Below, piece by piece: positions 45,971 to 54,763 of a DNA stretch of 64,000 nt. The stretch is from Verrucomicrobiota bacterium (GTDB lineage: Bacteria > Verrucomicrobiota > Verrucomicrobiia > Opitutales > Opitutaceae): positions 19,217-83,216 of the forward strand of contig JACTNC010000035.1 of the NCBI GenBank assembly GCA_014584295.1, given 5' to 3'. The notes below the pieces were generated by a model that was not told the DNA's origin, searched no databases, and was given only the letters and a program-made list of their open reading frames with translations. The translations under genes and the position numbers were made by a program. Numbering within the stretch: position 1 is the first letter of the stretch; the number at the start of each line of letters is the position of its first letter.

Positions 45971-47356
45971 ATGCGACGACTGATGCGACATTCGCTGATG
46001 TTTTTTTGCGCAGTGCTGGTGGCTGCAGTGCCGGCGCTGAGGGCACAGGCGTCGTCCGGTTCCTCCGAGTGGGAGGCGTCGGCGCGTGCGGGCTATGCAT
46101 TTCTTGAGCGGATGTGCGACGATTTTGGCGGCAGGCTGGTCGGCTCCCGACAGAATCGACGTGCATTGGAGCGTCTTGCGCAGGAGCTTTCGGCGTTGGG
46201 CCTGAAGCCCGAGTTTCAGGAATTCACGATGCCCGGGTGGGAGCGTCGCAATGACTCCGTGACCATGCTCAAACCGTTCAACCGCCAGCTCCGCGCGGCG
46301 GCGCTTTCCTACACCAATCCGCACGCGCCATTTCGTGCGGACGTCGTTGCCATGGGAAAAGGAGCAGCGACGGACTATGCGGCGTCCGGTGTTGCAGGGA
46401 AAGTTGGCCTGCTGTCCGCTGGAACCGGGTTGCAGACGAGCGAGATTGCGGCGATCGCAAAGGAGCGCGGGCTGCGCGCGATTCTATTCATCAATCGCGA
46501 GGCGGGAGGGCAGTTGCTGACACGGACGGGTTCATTTGTCGGCAAGGCACTGCCGATTCCTGTGTATTCGATCACGCAGGAGGACGGGCTCTGGATGGGG
46601 CGGCTCCTTGCCCGCAACGAACCGGTGCGCGTCGAGGTCCGGACGACCTCACGATGTGTCGACGTGGAGACCGCAAATCTCGTCGTGCGGCTCGCGGGGC
46701 GTTCTCCGGACAAGGTCATTGTAGGCGCGCATTTTGACAGTTGGGACCTGGGGCAGGGGGCAATCGACAATGGCCTAGGCGTGGCGCAGTTGTTCGCGCT
46801 CGCGCATGCGCTCAGGGACCGCCCGCTGGCTCGCACGGTTGAGATCGTCTGGTTCAACGGCGAGGAGATGGGGCTCTGGGGTTCGCGTCATGCGGCGAAG
46901 GTGCTTGGGAGCGATCCGGTCATCGCGATGGTGAATCTCGACATGGTGGGTGTTCCCATTGCGATCAATGCGCTCGGGGATGACAGCATTGTGCCGGCGC
47001 TTGAACGCTTCCAGGCGGCTCGCACCGTCAAGCTCCCGAAAGGCGTGGAGAACGTCAATTGGATGGGCAGCGACCACACGGCCTATCAACTGGTGGGCGT
47101 AAGGACTGTGACATTCAATGCGCCCATCGACCGGGACTCGGTCCGCTACTATCATGATTTTGCAGACACCATCGACAAGCTGCCCGAAAGAATTGTTGTC
47201 GATTCGACGGCAGTCATTGCGGACGCCGTTCTTGCACTCGTCAACGATCCCGAGCTCAAGCCCTTCCGGCGTGATGCAAAGGAGACCGAAGCGCTCTTTA
47301 CCCGCTTCGGCATCGATCACCGCATGAAGGCGAGCGGCCTGTGGCCGACGCACTGA
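45971..47356 (+). CDS. Secreted M28-family metallopeptidase
   Basis: 461 residues with a signal peptide (RHSLMFFCAVLVAAVPALRAQ). A PA-type insert (~120-220; YAASGVAGKVGLLSAG) precedes the catalytic domain with the zinc ligands His254 and Asp256 in VGAHFDSWD, Asp in GAIDNGLGV, catalytic Glu-Glu in NGEEMGLWGS, Asp in VNLDMVG, and the final His in YYHDFADT. M28 enzymes are aminopeptidases or carboxypeptidases. Starts 3 bases after the preceding stop. Confidence 0.87.
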   Translation: MRRLMRHSLMFFCAVLVAAVPALRAQASSGSSEWEASARAGYAFLERMCDDFGGRLVGSRQNRRALERLAQELSALGLKPEFQEFTMPGWERRNDSVTMLKPFNRQLRAAALSYTNPHAPFRADVVAMGKGAATDYAASGVAGKVGLLSAGTGLQTSEIAAIAKERGLRAILFINREAGGQLLTRTGSFVGKALPIPVYSITQEDGLWMGRLLARNEPVRVEVRTTSRCVDVETANLVVRLAGRSPDKVIVGAHFDSWDLGQGAIDNGLGVAQLFALAHALRDRPLARTVEIVWFNGEEMGLWGSRHAAKVLGSDPVIAMVNLDMVGVPIAINALGDDSIVPALERFQAARTVKLPKGVENVNWMGSDHTAYQLVGVRTVTFNAPIDRDSVRYYHDFADTIDKLPERIVVDSTAVIADAVLALVNDPELKPFRRDAKETEALFTRFGIDHRMKASGLWPTH

Positions 47357-47406
47357 GCATCGTCGTTCATTTCTTACAATCCTCAACAACCCCAAATTCA
47401 CCCTCC

Positions 47407-49521
47407 ATGACTCTCCTTGGACTCCATCTAGTCGATGCCATCGTCATCGTTGTCTACATCCTTGCGGTACTCCTGATCGGCAAACTCTTCTCGCACGGGG
47501 TCAAGGGTGAGAGCGATTTCTTCCTGGGCGGACGCTCGCTGGGCAAGTGGTTCCAGTTCTTTCTCAGCTTCGGGAACATGACGGATCCCGGACAGGCCAC
47601 CACCACGGCGAGTTCGGTTTACCGGCAGGGCGTGGGCGGCGCGTGGCTGACGCTCATCACGCTTTTTCTCACGCCGTATTACTGGTTCACGAATGTGTGG
47701 TTCCGGCGGGTGAGACTCACGACGACGGCGGAGCTGTTTGATGACCGTTTTGGATGCCGGTTTCTGGCGACGCTCTATGCCGTGACGACGATCATGATGG
47801 CGATTGTCAGCATCGCCGGCGGAAACGTGGTTGCGCTGAAGACGCTTCAGCCCCTCATGGTGAAGGATCCGGCCGTCTATACCGTGGTGGAGCAGCAGCG
47901 GGTGAACGACTACCACGAATTCACGGAGCTTCGCAAACAGCGGCAGATATCTGCGTTGCCGGAGGAGAAGACTGCCCGCTATGAGGTCCTGAAGGGCTAC
48001 TATGACCGGGGTGAACTCCAGCCGTACGTGACCTATCTGAATCCAGTGACCTTCTATCTGGTTTCGACGGTGTTGGTGGCGACATTTGTGATGCTGGGAG
48101 GGCTCAAGGCTTCTGCGGTCGTGGATGCCTTGCAGGCCGTGCTGGTCATCCTCATATCCATCATTCTGATACCGTTTGGACTCCACAAACTCGGAGGCCC
48201 GAGCGGGCTGCATGAAAAGGTGCCAGACGTGATGCTGAACCTCTTTGGTGGAGGCATGCGAAGCGAGTACACGTGGCACTCGATTGCAGCGCTCCTCTTT
48301 GTCCAGTTTGTCGGCATCGTCGGATCGCAGGCGAACATGACCATCGCGGGCTCCGCGAAGAATGAACTGGCCGCGCGGTTGGGTGCCGTGACGGGTGGAT
48401 TCAGCAAGCGGTTCGTCACGATTGCCTGGTGCTATTGCGGACTGATCGCCCTGGCGTTGTTCGGACCGGGCCTTTCGGATCCGGATCAGGCGTGGGGACT
48501 CCTGACTCGCTCGCTGCTGCCGGTCGGGTTGATTGGCGTCATGATCATCGGAATCCTTGGGGGCAAGCTGGCGCTTCTCGGCGCCCAGTCCGTGGTTCTC
48601 TCGGGCTTGGTGGTCAAGAACCTCTATGAGCCCCTGTTCCCCGGCAAATCGACGAAGCACTACATGGTGGTGGCGCGACTGACGGTTCCGGCGGTACTGG
48701 GCGCGGGTGTGGCAGTCGGTCTCTACCTGAACAGCGTGATCGCACTGCTGAAATTCGCGATCGTGCTTCTGGTGATCTGGGGTGTGCCGATCACCCTGAT
48801 GTTCATCTGGAGGCGTCTCACGGAGACTGCGGTTCGCGTTCAGGTGGTGTCGACGATTGTCCTCGTGGCGGTCATTCCGTGGATCGTGCCCAGCATTCCT
48901 GCGCTGGCGCGATCGGAAACCCTGACGGCAATGACCCGGGAACGCATGGTTGTCGCGCAGACGCATGCAACCGCCGAGGATGTTGCGGCAGGGCGTGCCT
49001 CCAAGGAGGGCGAAACGATCACCCGGCAACAGCGTGTGGAGCCCATCTCGATCTATTTCGAGGAGGGGGTGGGGCATCTCGATCCGAAGGATCTCAGTTC
49101 GCCGAAGACAGGCCGGGGATTGTTTTTCGTCGAGGTTTATCTTGTCGGGTTGCTGGGGTTTGACGTGGAAGGGTTTTCGGCAGCGCAGATCCTCACCACC
49201 CGCTACATGGTCGATGCGCTTTTTCCGATCTTTGTTCTCATCGTGGTCAGCCTGCTGACGCGTCCGACGGAGAAAACCCGCCTGGATCGTTTTTATGTAC
49301 GTTTGAAGACGCCGGTCGGCGCCACCTTGGAGGAGGATGCGCGTGCGGTGGAAGCCGGGTATGCGAATCCCACGTGCTACGATCACCTGAAACTCTTTCC
49401 GCGTAGCAACTGGGAGTTCACCAAATGGAACCGGCAGGATTTTCTCGGGTTTCTCGGTTGCTGTGGACTGGTTGGCGGCATACTTCTTTTCTTCAAGGCC
49501 GTACTCCTGATCGGCAGTTGA
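47407..49521 (+). CDS. Large sodium:solute symporter family transporter
   Basis: 704 residues from the ATG at 47407. The core is SSS-like: VVYILAVLLIGKL, FLGGRSLGKWFQFFLSFGNM, a VVDALQAVLVILISIILIP segment, GIVGSQANMTIAGSAKNELAAR, GLVVKNLYEPL. It is about 150-200 residues longer than usual members. The extra sequence is a hydrophilic loop after helix ~4 (TVVEQQRVNDYHEFTELRK..., ~158-205) and another near residues 515-590 before the last helices. The helices match transporter topology; the substrate is unknown. It follows the peptidase gene by 50 bases. Confidence 0.85.
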   Translation: MTLLGLHLVDAIVIVVYILAVLLIGKLFSHGVKGESDFFLGGRSLGKWFQFFLSFGNMTDPGQATTTASSVYRQGVGGAWLTLITLFLTPYYWFTNVWFRRVRLTTTAELFDDRFGCRFLATLYAVTTIMMAIVSIAGGNVVALKTLQPLMVKDPAVYTVVEQQRVNDYHEFTELRKQRQISALPEEKTARYEVLKGYYDRGELQPYVTYLNPVTFYLVSTVLVATFVMLGGLKASAVVDALQAVLVILISIILIPFGLHKLGGPSGLHEKVPDVMLNLFGGGMRSEYTWHSIAALLFVQFVGIVGSQANMTIAGSAKNELAARLGAVTGGFSKRFVTIAWCYCGLIALALFGPGLSDPDQAWGLLTRSLLPVGLIGVMIIGILGGKLALLGAQSVVLSGLVVKNLYEPLFPGKSTKHYMVVARLTVPAVLGAGVAVGLYLNSVIALLKFAIVLLVIWGVPITLMFIWRRLTETAVRVQVVSTIVLVAVIPWIVPSIPALARSETLTAMTRERMVVAQTHATAEDVAAGRASKEGETITRQQRVEPISIYFEEGVGHLDPKDLSSPKTGRGLFFVEVYLVGLLGFDVEGFSAAQILTTRYMVDALFPIFVLIVVSLLTRPTEKTRLDRFYVRLKTPVGATLEEDARAVEAGYANPTCYDHLKLFPRSNWEFTKWNRQDFLGFLGCCGLVGGILLFFKAVLLIGS

Positions 49522-49537
49522 TCTCCCCCATGCGACT

Positions 49538-50362
49538 ATGAAAATGAATCCTTGGATTGCAGGGCTGGCGTGCCTGATTGTGGCGACGTCGGCGATGGCG
49601 GCGCGTGCGGCGAAGTTTGTCACGAGCGAAAAGGCTTCTGTGCTCGTGTGCGGAGGGAGCATGATGAATGGGAATCATTTCAGCGATTCCTGCCTCGCGA
49701 TCATGCGTGAGCACTACGCGGGGTGCCGGAAGATCGCGCTGATCCTGCATGCCTCGCTGCCGAAGGACCGTGACCGCATGGAGGCTCGGCTCAAGGAGGC
49801 GTTTGCGCACCTCGGTCCCTTTGAGGCGGAGTCGCTTCATCACCACGATGCCAAGGGCCAGATTGCGCTGCTCAAATCCGCCGACGGCATTTTTGTCGGT
49901 GGTGGCGAGACGTTTGTCCTGCTTGCGGAGCTGTACCGGACCGGGCAGCTTCAGGTGCTCCGTGACAGGACGCTGGCGGGGATTCCGTATTGCGGGACCA
50001 GTGCGGGCGCAAATGTGGCGGGGTTGCTGATCGGCACAACAAATGACTTTCCCGTGACCGACATCCCCACGCGCAATGCGCTCGGGATTTTTCCGGCACT
50101 CATCAATCCGCATCATCCTTCGCCGAGCGAGAAGGGGGAATTTGCGGGGCGATCCGGCAAGATCAAGGGGTACCTTGGATTCAATCCCGGCGAGTCGGTC
50201 CTGGCACTCGGCAATGCATCGTTCGCGAGACTGCACAAGGGCCGCGTGACCTTCTCCGTCGGACTCGGCTGGCTTTACCGCGCCGATTCCGTGCGGGCCC
50301 TGGCGCCGGGCGACTCGATTGATGAGCTCATAGCAAGCGGGAAAAGCACCGCAGCAAAATAG
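49538..50362 (+). CDS. Exported S51-family peptidase (dipeptidase E/cyanophycinase type)
   Basis: 274 residues. Signal peptide MNPWIAGLACLIVATSAMAARA. The fold is Rossmann-like with VLVCGGSMM, GIFVGGGETFVLL (the nucleotide-free glycine loop), and the nucleophile Ser155 in YCGTSAGANVAG. A His in INPHHPSPSEKGEF and an Asp in TTNDFPVTD complete a possible triad. PepE-type members cut Asp-Xaa dipeptides in the cytosol; cyanophycinases cut beta-Asp-Arg. Here export is predicted. It follows the second symporter, last of the plus-strand operon. Confidence 0.75.
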   Translation: MKMNPWIAGLACLIVATSAMAARAAKFVTSEKASVLVCGGSMMNGNHFSDSCLAIMREHYAGCRKIALILHASLPKDRDRMEARLKEAFAHLGPFEAESLHHHDAKGQIALLKSADGIFVGGGETFVLLAELYRTGQLQVLRDRTLAGIPYCGTSAGANVAGLLIGTTNDFPVTDIPTRNALGIFPALINPHHPSPSEKGEFAGRSGKIKGYLGFNPGESVLALGNASFARLHKGRVTFSVGLGWLYRADSVRALAPGDSIDELIASGKSTAAK

Positions 50363-50483
50363 TTCCTACCCGAAGCCATTCTTTCCACGGATGCCACAGA
50401 TACGAACAGGATAGAAGGCATCGGAGGTCAGAAGTCAGAGGGCAGATGGCAGAGGTCGGAAGCCAGAGGCATCATTTCCAAAC

Positions 50484-50867
50484 GGGAGGGGCACGCTTCG
50501 TCGTTCCCGGTTTGGGATCGGGGGTGGAGAGAGATAGGAATCCGCAGAGGGCGCGGATTTTCGCAGATTTGCGGTTTGGTGGGGTGAGGTTCAATCGGTG
50601 TCTGCCGTCATTTGTGGTCAATAGGTTTTGGATCGGATCATTGACCACAGAGTGCACGGAATGCACGGAGTGAGGAGGTTTGGATTCTGTGTAATCTGTG
50701 CGTTCTGTGGTTAGCAGGGATCGATTCCTGAATCTGCGCCCATCAGCGAAATCTGCGGATGAAATGGGTTTGGTGGGTTGGTGAAAGGTGATGCCAGGGG
50801 GAAATGTCCGGCGTCGTAATGCGATGGGCGGTCCCGGTCACGACGAAGCGTGACCCTCCAGGGGGGG
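50484..50867. repeat. Interspersed repeat with REP-like ends, copy 1
   Basis: Left edge 50484-50510: GGGAGGGGCACGCTTCGTCG-type hairpin. Right edge 50834-50867: hairpin with arms GGTCACG (50836-50842) and CGTGACC (50849-50855) around ACGAAG, in the opposite orientation, followed by a G-run. The interior has no reading frame and is nearly identical to copy 2 at 55280. It fills most of the gene-free gap 50363-50935, together with a GTCAGA-like simple repeat near 50424-50465. Confidence 0.8.
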
Positions 50868-50935
50868 ACTTGGATCGCGGCAAAGGGTGCTCGCCCAATT
50901 CTGTTTCCGCGGAGACTCCGAAAATGCGTGCACGC

Positions 50936-53035
50936 CTACCAGGTGACCTCGTACCAGAGGGTGCGCTGCTCCGGGCCGAGCTTGAAATGGGAGGCACTGC
51001 TACTATCGGCGGATTCTATTTCGCTCATGCGATGACCGCGGCCGTCCAATGCAAAGACCCGTGCTCCGGCGCGCGGCAGGGTGATCTCCAGAGGGATGCC
51101 ATTTACTTCGGCAGGTCCGCTTCCCCAGTTGCGGCCGACGGACGTGCGTGCCTCGTTCCATTGCATTCCCCGATTGGAGGCCGATCCCACTGCAGTCAGA
51201 AGCGCGCGGCCGGCTTGTTCGAGCGGCTTGTCATCCATTGAGGTCAGGACGACCACAGCATAATTGCGTTCGGCGGCTCCGACCGCGATCTCGATTCCGC
51301 CGAGTTGCAAACGCTGGTTGGCGATGAATCCCCATGCTGCGCGGGTTGCCGGAGTGTTCACGGTCACGTGCGCGCGCTTGGGGATCGAGGCATCCCACAC
51401 GACGCGCCCGTCGGGGCTGGCAAGGCGCTTTGCCAAAGGTTCGGTGAGATGCGAGGACTGCGTCGCATGGGGGTCGATGCCGATGCGGTGACTCAGTCCC
51501 AGTGTGGCTGGCACGAGTTTGTCGAACGTGCCGGCGGCGACATCGTTTAGCGGTGGCAGGTCACCGCGGCGAAACAGTTGGGCGCAGGCGGAGAGCAGGG
51601 CAAGCTTCACGGGCTGCCCATTGAACGAGAAGTAGCCTGAAATGGTGTCGCTGTACCAGCGCTTCCCGTCGTTGACGTACTGGAAGAAGAAGACGCCATC
51701 CCAATCCTGCAACGACGCCACGAGCGCGGCAAACGGCACGGCACTGGCCGCGTAGTCATTGGGCTCGGGAATGTTCCACTCGGAGATTGTGAACGGACGA
51801 TCGAGCAGCCGCCAGGGTGCTCGTTCGAGAAGGGAAGCCGCGGCAGGATTTGTTTCCATCGCCACGTTTCGAATCACCCAATCCGCAGGATCCCATGGCT
51901 CATTGGGAAAGCGTGGGTGCTGCCAGTAAGCGTGCACGTCGGCGTAGTCGCACGTATCCGCGACCACCTTGGGCGAGAGATACGTGATCTGGGAGCCGGT
52001 GATGGGCACGCGGACGCCGAGATCGTTTTTCAGGAAACTCACCATGTCGCGGAAGAACGCCTCCTCCGTATCCACCATGAAGCGTTTCGCGTCACTGCGA
52101 GCCTGTTTGTTCCAGCCCTCTGTTGGGATCTCGACCGAGCGTGTCTCGATGCTCTCGTCTCTGGGCAAGGCGACCCAATTGCTGCCGGGCGTCTCAGTGT
52201 TGGCGCTCCATGCCTTTTGTAGCTCGGCGGTCGTGCGATAGGTGTGTGCCAGCCAGTCGTTCCATTGTCGCTTGAACTCACCTCGGAAGGGCTCGGGAAG
52301 TTCCGCTGCGAGTTCGGGTCCGGTCTTGCTGAAGGAGTTCTCGTTGGTGATCTCGATCATTGCGATACCGGGATCGTCGACGCGTCGCAGGTTGCGGTAG
52401 GGGTTTTCGTGGAGCAGGTAGTTGCGACAAAATTCCTTCAACTGCGCCTGCACGCGCGGCTCGAAGTAGAGGAGGTATTTGTCGTAGCGCGTCTTTCGCG
52501 GCAGGCCCTCGCGCGAGTAGCCTTCGGCTTCGTTCAGGGAGCGACTGACATGCAGGTTGAGGTTGGCGTAGATCCCGTGGCGATGCAGTTGGGCGAGGTA
52601 GAAGTCGAGGCGATCCACCTGCTCGGGGGAGAACCTGCGCCGTCCCTTGACCACCGGACTCCAGATGCCGCGGGGCGCGGGCGAACCGTCGTGGTGGTGA
52701 ATGCGCACCGCGTTGATGCCGAGCTTGGCGAGGTGGGCCGAAACTTTCTCCGCATCATCCTTTCCAGGGAAATTGGCATCGAAAGTCGTGTTGACTCCCC
52801 AGATGCGGAGTCGCCCCGCGTCCGTGTAGAAATGCCCGTCGCGAATGCGAACAAACCCATCCGCCCCCGCAGGCCGCGGCGACAGACCGGCCAGATTGGT
52901 GAAGGAGGGCGAAGCGTCATCGCCGGGAATGGCGAAGGGAAATCTCTCCTCAGCGGCGCCGGCCGCCGCGGTAAAGACGCCCAACGCGAGGCAGAGGGCA
53001 AAGGCCCCCGGGGTGAAAGGTGTCGAGGCAGGCAT
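50936..53035 (-). CDS. Secreted GH5-like glycoside hydrolase
   Basis: 699 residues from the ATG at 53035, with a signal peptide (GAFALCLALGVFTAAAGA). A small N-terminal part leads into a TIM barrel: LRIWGVNTTFDANFPG, LAKLGINAVRIHHHDGS, acid/base Glu232 in MIEITNENSF, DYADVHAYWQH, and nucleophile Glu419 in PFTISEWNIPEPN. These are clan GH-A signatures of GH5-like enzymes. The C-terminal ~170 residues form a beta domain (FIANQRLQLGGIEIAVG). Substrate unknown. It is transcribed toward the second symporter/S51 genes and is bracketed by repeat copies 1 and 2. Confidence 0.75.
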   Translation of the reverse strand: MPASTPFTPGAFALCLALGVFTAAAGAAEERFPFAIPGDDASPSFTNLAGLSPRPAGADGFVRIRDGHFYTDAGRLRIWGVNTTFDANFPGKDDAEKVSAHLAKLGINAVRIHHHDGSPAPRGIWSPVVKGRRRFSPEQVDRLDFYLAQLHRHGIYANLNLHVSRSLNEAEGYSREGLPRKTRYDKYLLYFEPRVQAQLKEFCRNYLLHENPYRNLRRVDDPGIAMIEITNENSFSKTGPELAAELPEPFRGEFKRQWNDWLAHTYRTTAELQKAWSANTETPGSNWVALPRDESIETRSVEIPTEGWNKQARSDAKRFMVDTEEAFFRDMVSFLKNDLGVRVPITGSQITYLSPKVVADTCDYADVHAYWQHPRFPNEPWDPADWVIRNVAMETNPAAASLLERAPWRLLDRPFTISEWNIPEPNDYAASAVPFAALVASLQDWDGVFFFQYVNDGKRWYSDTISGYFSFNGQPVKLALLSACAQLFRRGDLPPLNDVAAGTFDKLVPATLGLSHRIGIDPHATQSSHLTEPLAKRLASPDGRVVWDASIPKRAHVTVNTPATRAAWGFIANQRLQLGGIEIAVGAAERNYAVVVLTSMDDKPLEQAGRALLTAVGSASNRGMQWNEARTSVGRNWGSGPAEVNGIPLEITLPRAGARVFALDGRGHRMSEIESADSSSASHFKLGPEQRTLWYEVTW

Positions 53036-53309
53036 GGAGACAAAGCTACCCCCGCCCCGGGGAAAACGAAAGTGATTCCTGCCGGTCATGGAGGCGAGGA
53101 TAGCAGGTCATGGGCAGGAGGCGCCCAGGGCACCAATTTCGACCAATCTCGCGTTCTGCTGCCTGTGCCTTGGTCGCACGATGTCCCTTCAATTCCTCCT
53201 CTCTGGCCAGAAAAGGTTCTCCAGTGAGTTGCAAAAAATGGACGACTGAATCGGGCGTGCTCGTGTACCCGGACGTCTCCATGTGCCTCGATGGCTCATT
53301 TTTGATGTG

Positions 53310-53323
53310 ATTGTCCGGACAAT
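53310..53323. promoter_or_regulatory. Perfect 14-bp palindrome, candidate GntR-type operator
   Basis: ATTGTCCGGACAAT is a perfect palindrome at the edge of an AT-rich gap, upstream of the divergent GH5-like gene (start 53035) and the gene at 53623. The form TTGTCxxGACAA resembles operators of GntR/FCD-family regulators. No GntR gene is visible in the window. Confidence 0.4.
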
Positions 53324-53500
53324 AGAAATATCTGCCGCATAAATTCGTATTTAATATAATATTTAATGCATTAAATGCATTGAATTTGGTTAATGAATTT
53401 TAAGGTTAATGGTAATTAAATAGGATAAAATAGAAGCATATTTAAGGCATGAAATAGTATTTATATAATAGTCTGATTTTATTGAAATTATTGAATCCAA
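53324..53500. other. Very AT-rich gene-free stretch
   Basis: About 180 bases dominated by A and T, in strong contrast to the GC-rich surroundings. Contains a perfect palindrome TTAATGCATTAA (53363-53374) and an immediately following second AATGCATT (53374-53381). No reading frame of any length is convincing. Together with 53036-53309 (nothing recognised there besides the palindrome at 53310) it forms a 588-base gap. It may be promoter-rich foreign DNA or a junction of the former island. Confidence 0.6.
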
Positions 53501-53622
53501 AGCCTTCTGAGTGTGTAGTTTGCGTAGCCGAAGGATTGTGCTTGCGATCCGATGCGGATGGCGGTCATTCATGCTCCATGGACCTCCATCCCGCACATAT
53601 ATTAGGTTGTATAATCGCCGAC

Positions 53623-54150
53623 ATGAAGATTCACATGGACGCTATCGCTGGCCTTGCAAGGCAGGAAGTGCTCGATGTTGCCGAAGCAGAGAAGCGCATC
53701 GATCGTATTCAGGGATTCGCCAAAGGCATCAAACTGTTGCAGGCCCACATGAGAGCCCTCGCTGAAAATCGTGAGCGTGCGATCACGATGCTCACCGACC
53801 TATTGGAGTTGGATACGGACTGCGTGAGCATGAGCAGCTCCGGTCTTCGCACGATCTCGGTGCATGTGAGTCAGGAAATGATCGATCAGTCTGTTCTGGC
53901 GCTCACCGATGCGAGGACGCGCGGAATGGTGAAAGACGGGGAAAGGTTCTCAATCGAGCTTCCGGACGGCTCGCGGTTTGAGACAGAGCTTTGCCAACAG
54001 GGCAATGAGCTCCGTGAACGAGGCATGATCCGGAAGTTCTACGAATCTGAGAGGATTTTGGATGGTGCCTCTGTGATCCTACGGGAGACGCAGCAGGGTA
54101 TCTGGACCTTGGGGCGTGGACATTGGGCAGATCTCTCCGAGGAGCTGTAA
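53623..54150 (+). CDS. Unrecognised 175-residue protein of the scar region
   Basis: The ATG at 53623 is preceded by TATAAT (53610-53615), which would give an almost leaderless mRNA. The N-terminal half is helical (IDRIQGFAKGIKLLQAHMRALAEN). The C-terminal half is beta-rich: FSIELPDGSRFETEL, then a GMIRKFYESERILDGASVILRE segment (key pattern: FY...I..G..V.L.E) that faintly resembles B3-like/EcoRII N-terminal DNA-binding folds. That resemblance is weak. It lies just downstream of the AT-rich stretch and upstream of another unknown gene. Confidence 0.55.
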   Translation: MKIHMDAIAGLARQEVLDVAEAEKRIDRIQGFAKGIKLLQAHMRALAENRERAITMLTDLLELDTDCVSMSSSGLRTISVHVSQEMIDQSVLALTDARTRGMVKDGERFSIELPDGSRFETELCQQGNELRERGMIRKFYESERILDGASVILRETQQGIWTLGRGHWADLSEEL

Positions 54151-54192
54151 ATTCGAAAAACTGGCTTCAGGCATCAATCGACCTTTCTCAAC

Positions 54193-54639
54193 ATGAACAA
54201 CCCAACTCTCCTCCCACAGCTCAACCTCCCCTTGCAAGATCAGCTAAGAGTCAGTCACCACGCCATGCAACGTGCGCGAGAGCGCCTCCATTGGAAAAAC
54301 CGCGCAACGAAGCGCATGGCCGAACGAGCGCTTGTTCAAGGCACCGTTGTCGAATCCGGTCACAGGCTGAGCGATGCTCCTGAGGCGATTCTTGCAGGCG
54401 GCGACAGAACCCTTCTCGTGGTCTACGGTGAGATTCTATACATTTTCAAGATTTCCCCAGCCGAAAAACTGATCGTGCTGAAGACCTTGTATCGCGGGTC
54501 GCACTACCTTCTCCGGAAGAGCATAAAACGCGTGCACAGGCCGTTCCTGCGTCCATGCAGGAAGAGGTTCCCGTTTCGAAACATTTGGCTGGCGCCGCTG
54601 CCCGCCGCAGCGCAGTCGGATTGGGAATATCTGGAGTGA
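54193..54639 (+). CDS. Unrecognised 148-residue protein of the scar region
   Basis: Starts 42 bases after the previous stop. The middle reads LRVSHHAMQRARERLHWKNR, a His/Arg/Glu-rich helix, then a small beta part (TLLVVYGEILYIFKIS) as in RelE/DUF4258-like small folds and short phage proteins. The C-terminus is basic (LLRKSIKRVHRPFLRPCRKRF) and may be extended by chance. Together with the gene at 53623 it could be a two-gene unit, for example toxin-antitoxin; no recognisable antitoxin DNA-binding domain is present. Confidence 0.5.
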   Translation: MNNPTLLPQLNLPLQDQLRVSHHAMQRARERLHWKNRATKRMAERALVQGTVVESGHRLSDAPEAILAGGDRTLLVVYGEILYIFKISPAEKLIVLKTLYRGSHYLLRKSIKRVHRPFLRPCRKRFPFRNIWLAPLPAAAQSDWEYLE

Positions 54640-54763
54640 CGGCCAGTCGGCAGAGCAGCAGAGGTCTCGTGGTGCGATGCGGCTTGTCCAACCGCGCAGA
54701 TTTAAGAGTATCATTGTTATCGGCCCTTTTCCCCAAACGTATTTTCCCTGACCGCAACCTCTC

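Noticed and set aside
47428..49662. A long open frame (744 codons) on the minus strand, antisense to the second symporter
   Set aside because: It is rich in Arg, His and Gln in the manner of antisense frames in GC-rich DNA, has no family features, and overlaps a transporter with clear motifs and helices.
53046..53282. A 78-codon minus-strand frame upstream of the GH5-like gene
   Set aside because: It begins like protein (METSGYTSTPDSVVHFLQL) but soon becomes unconvincing, overlaps nothing known, and could not be tied to any family; it may be a remnant.
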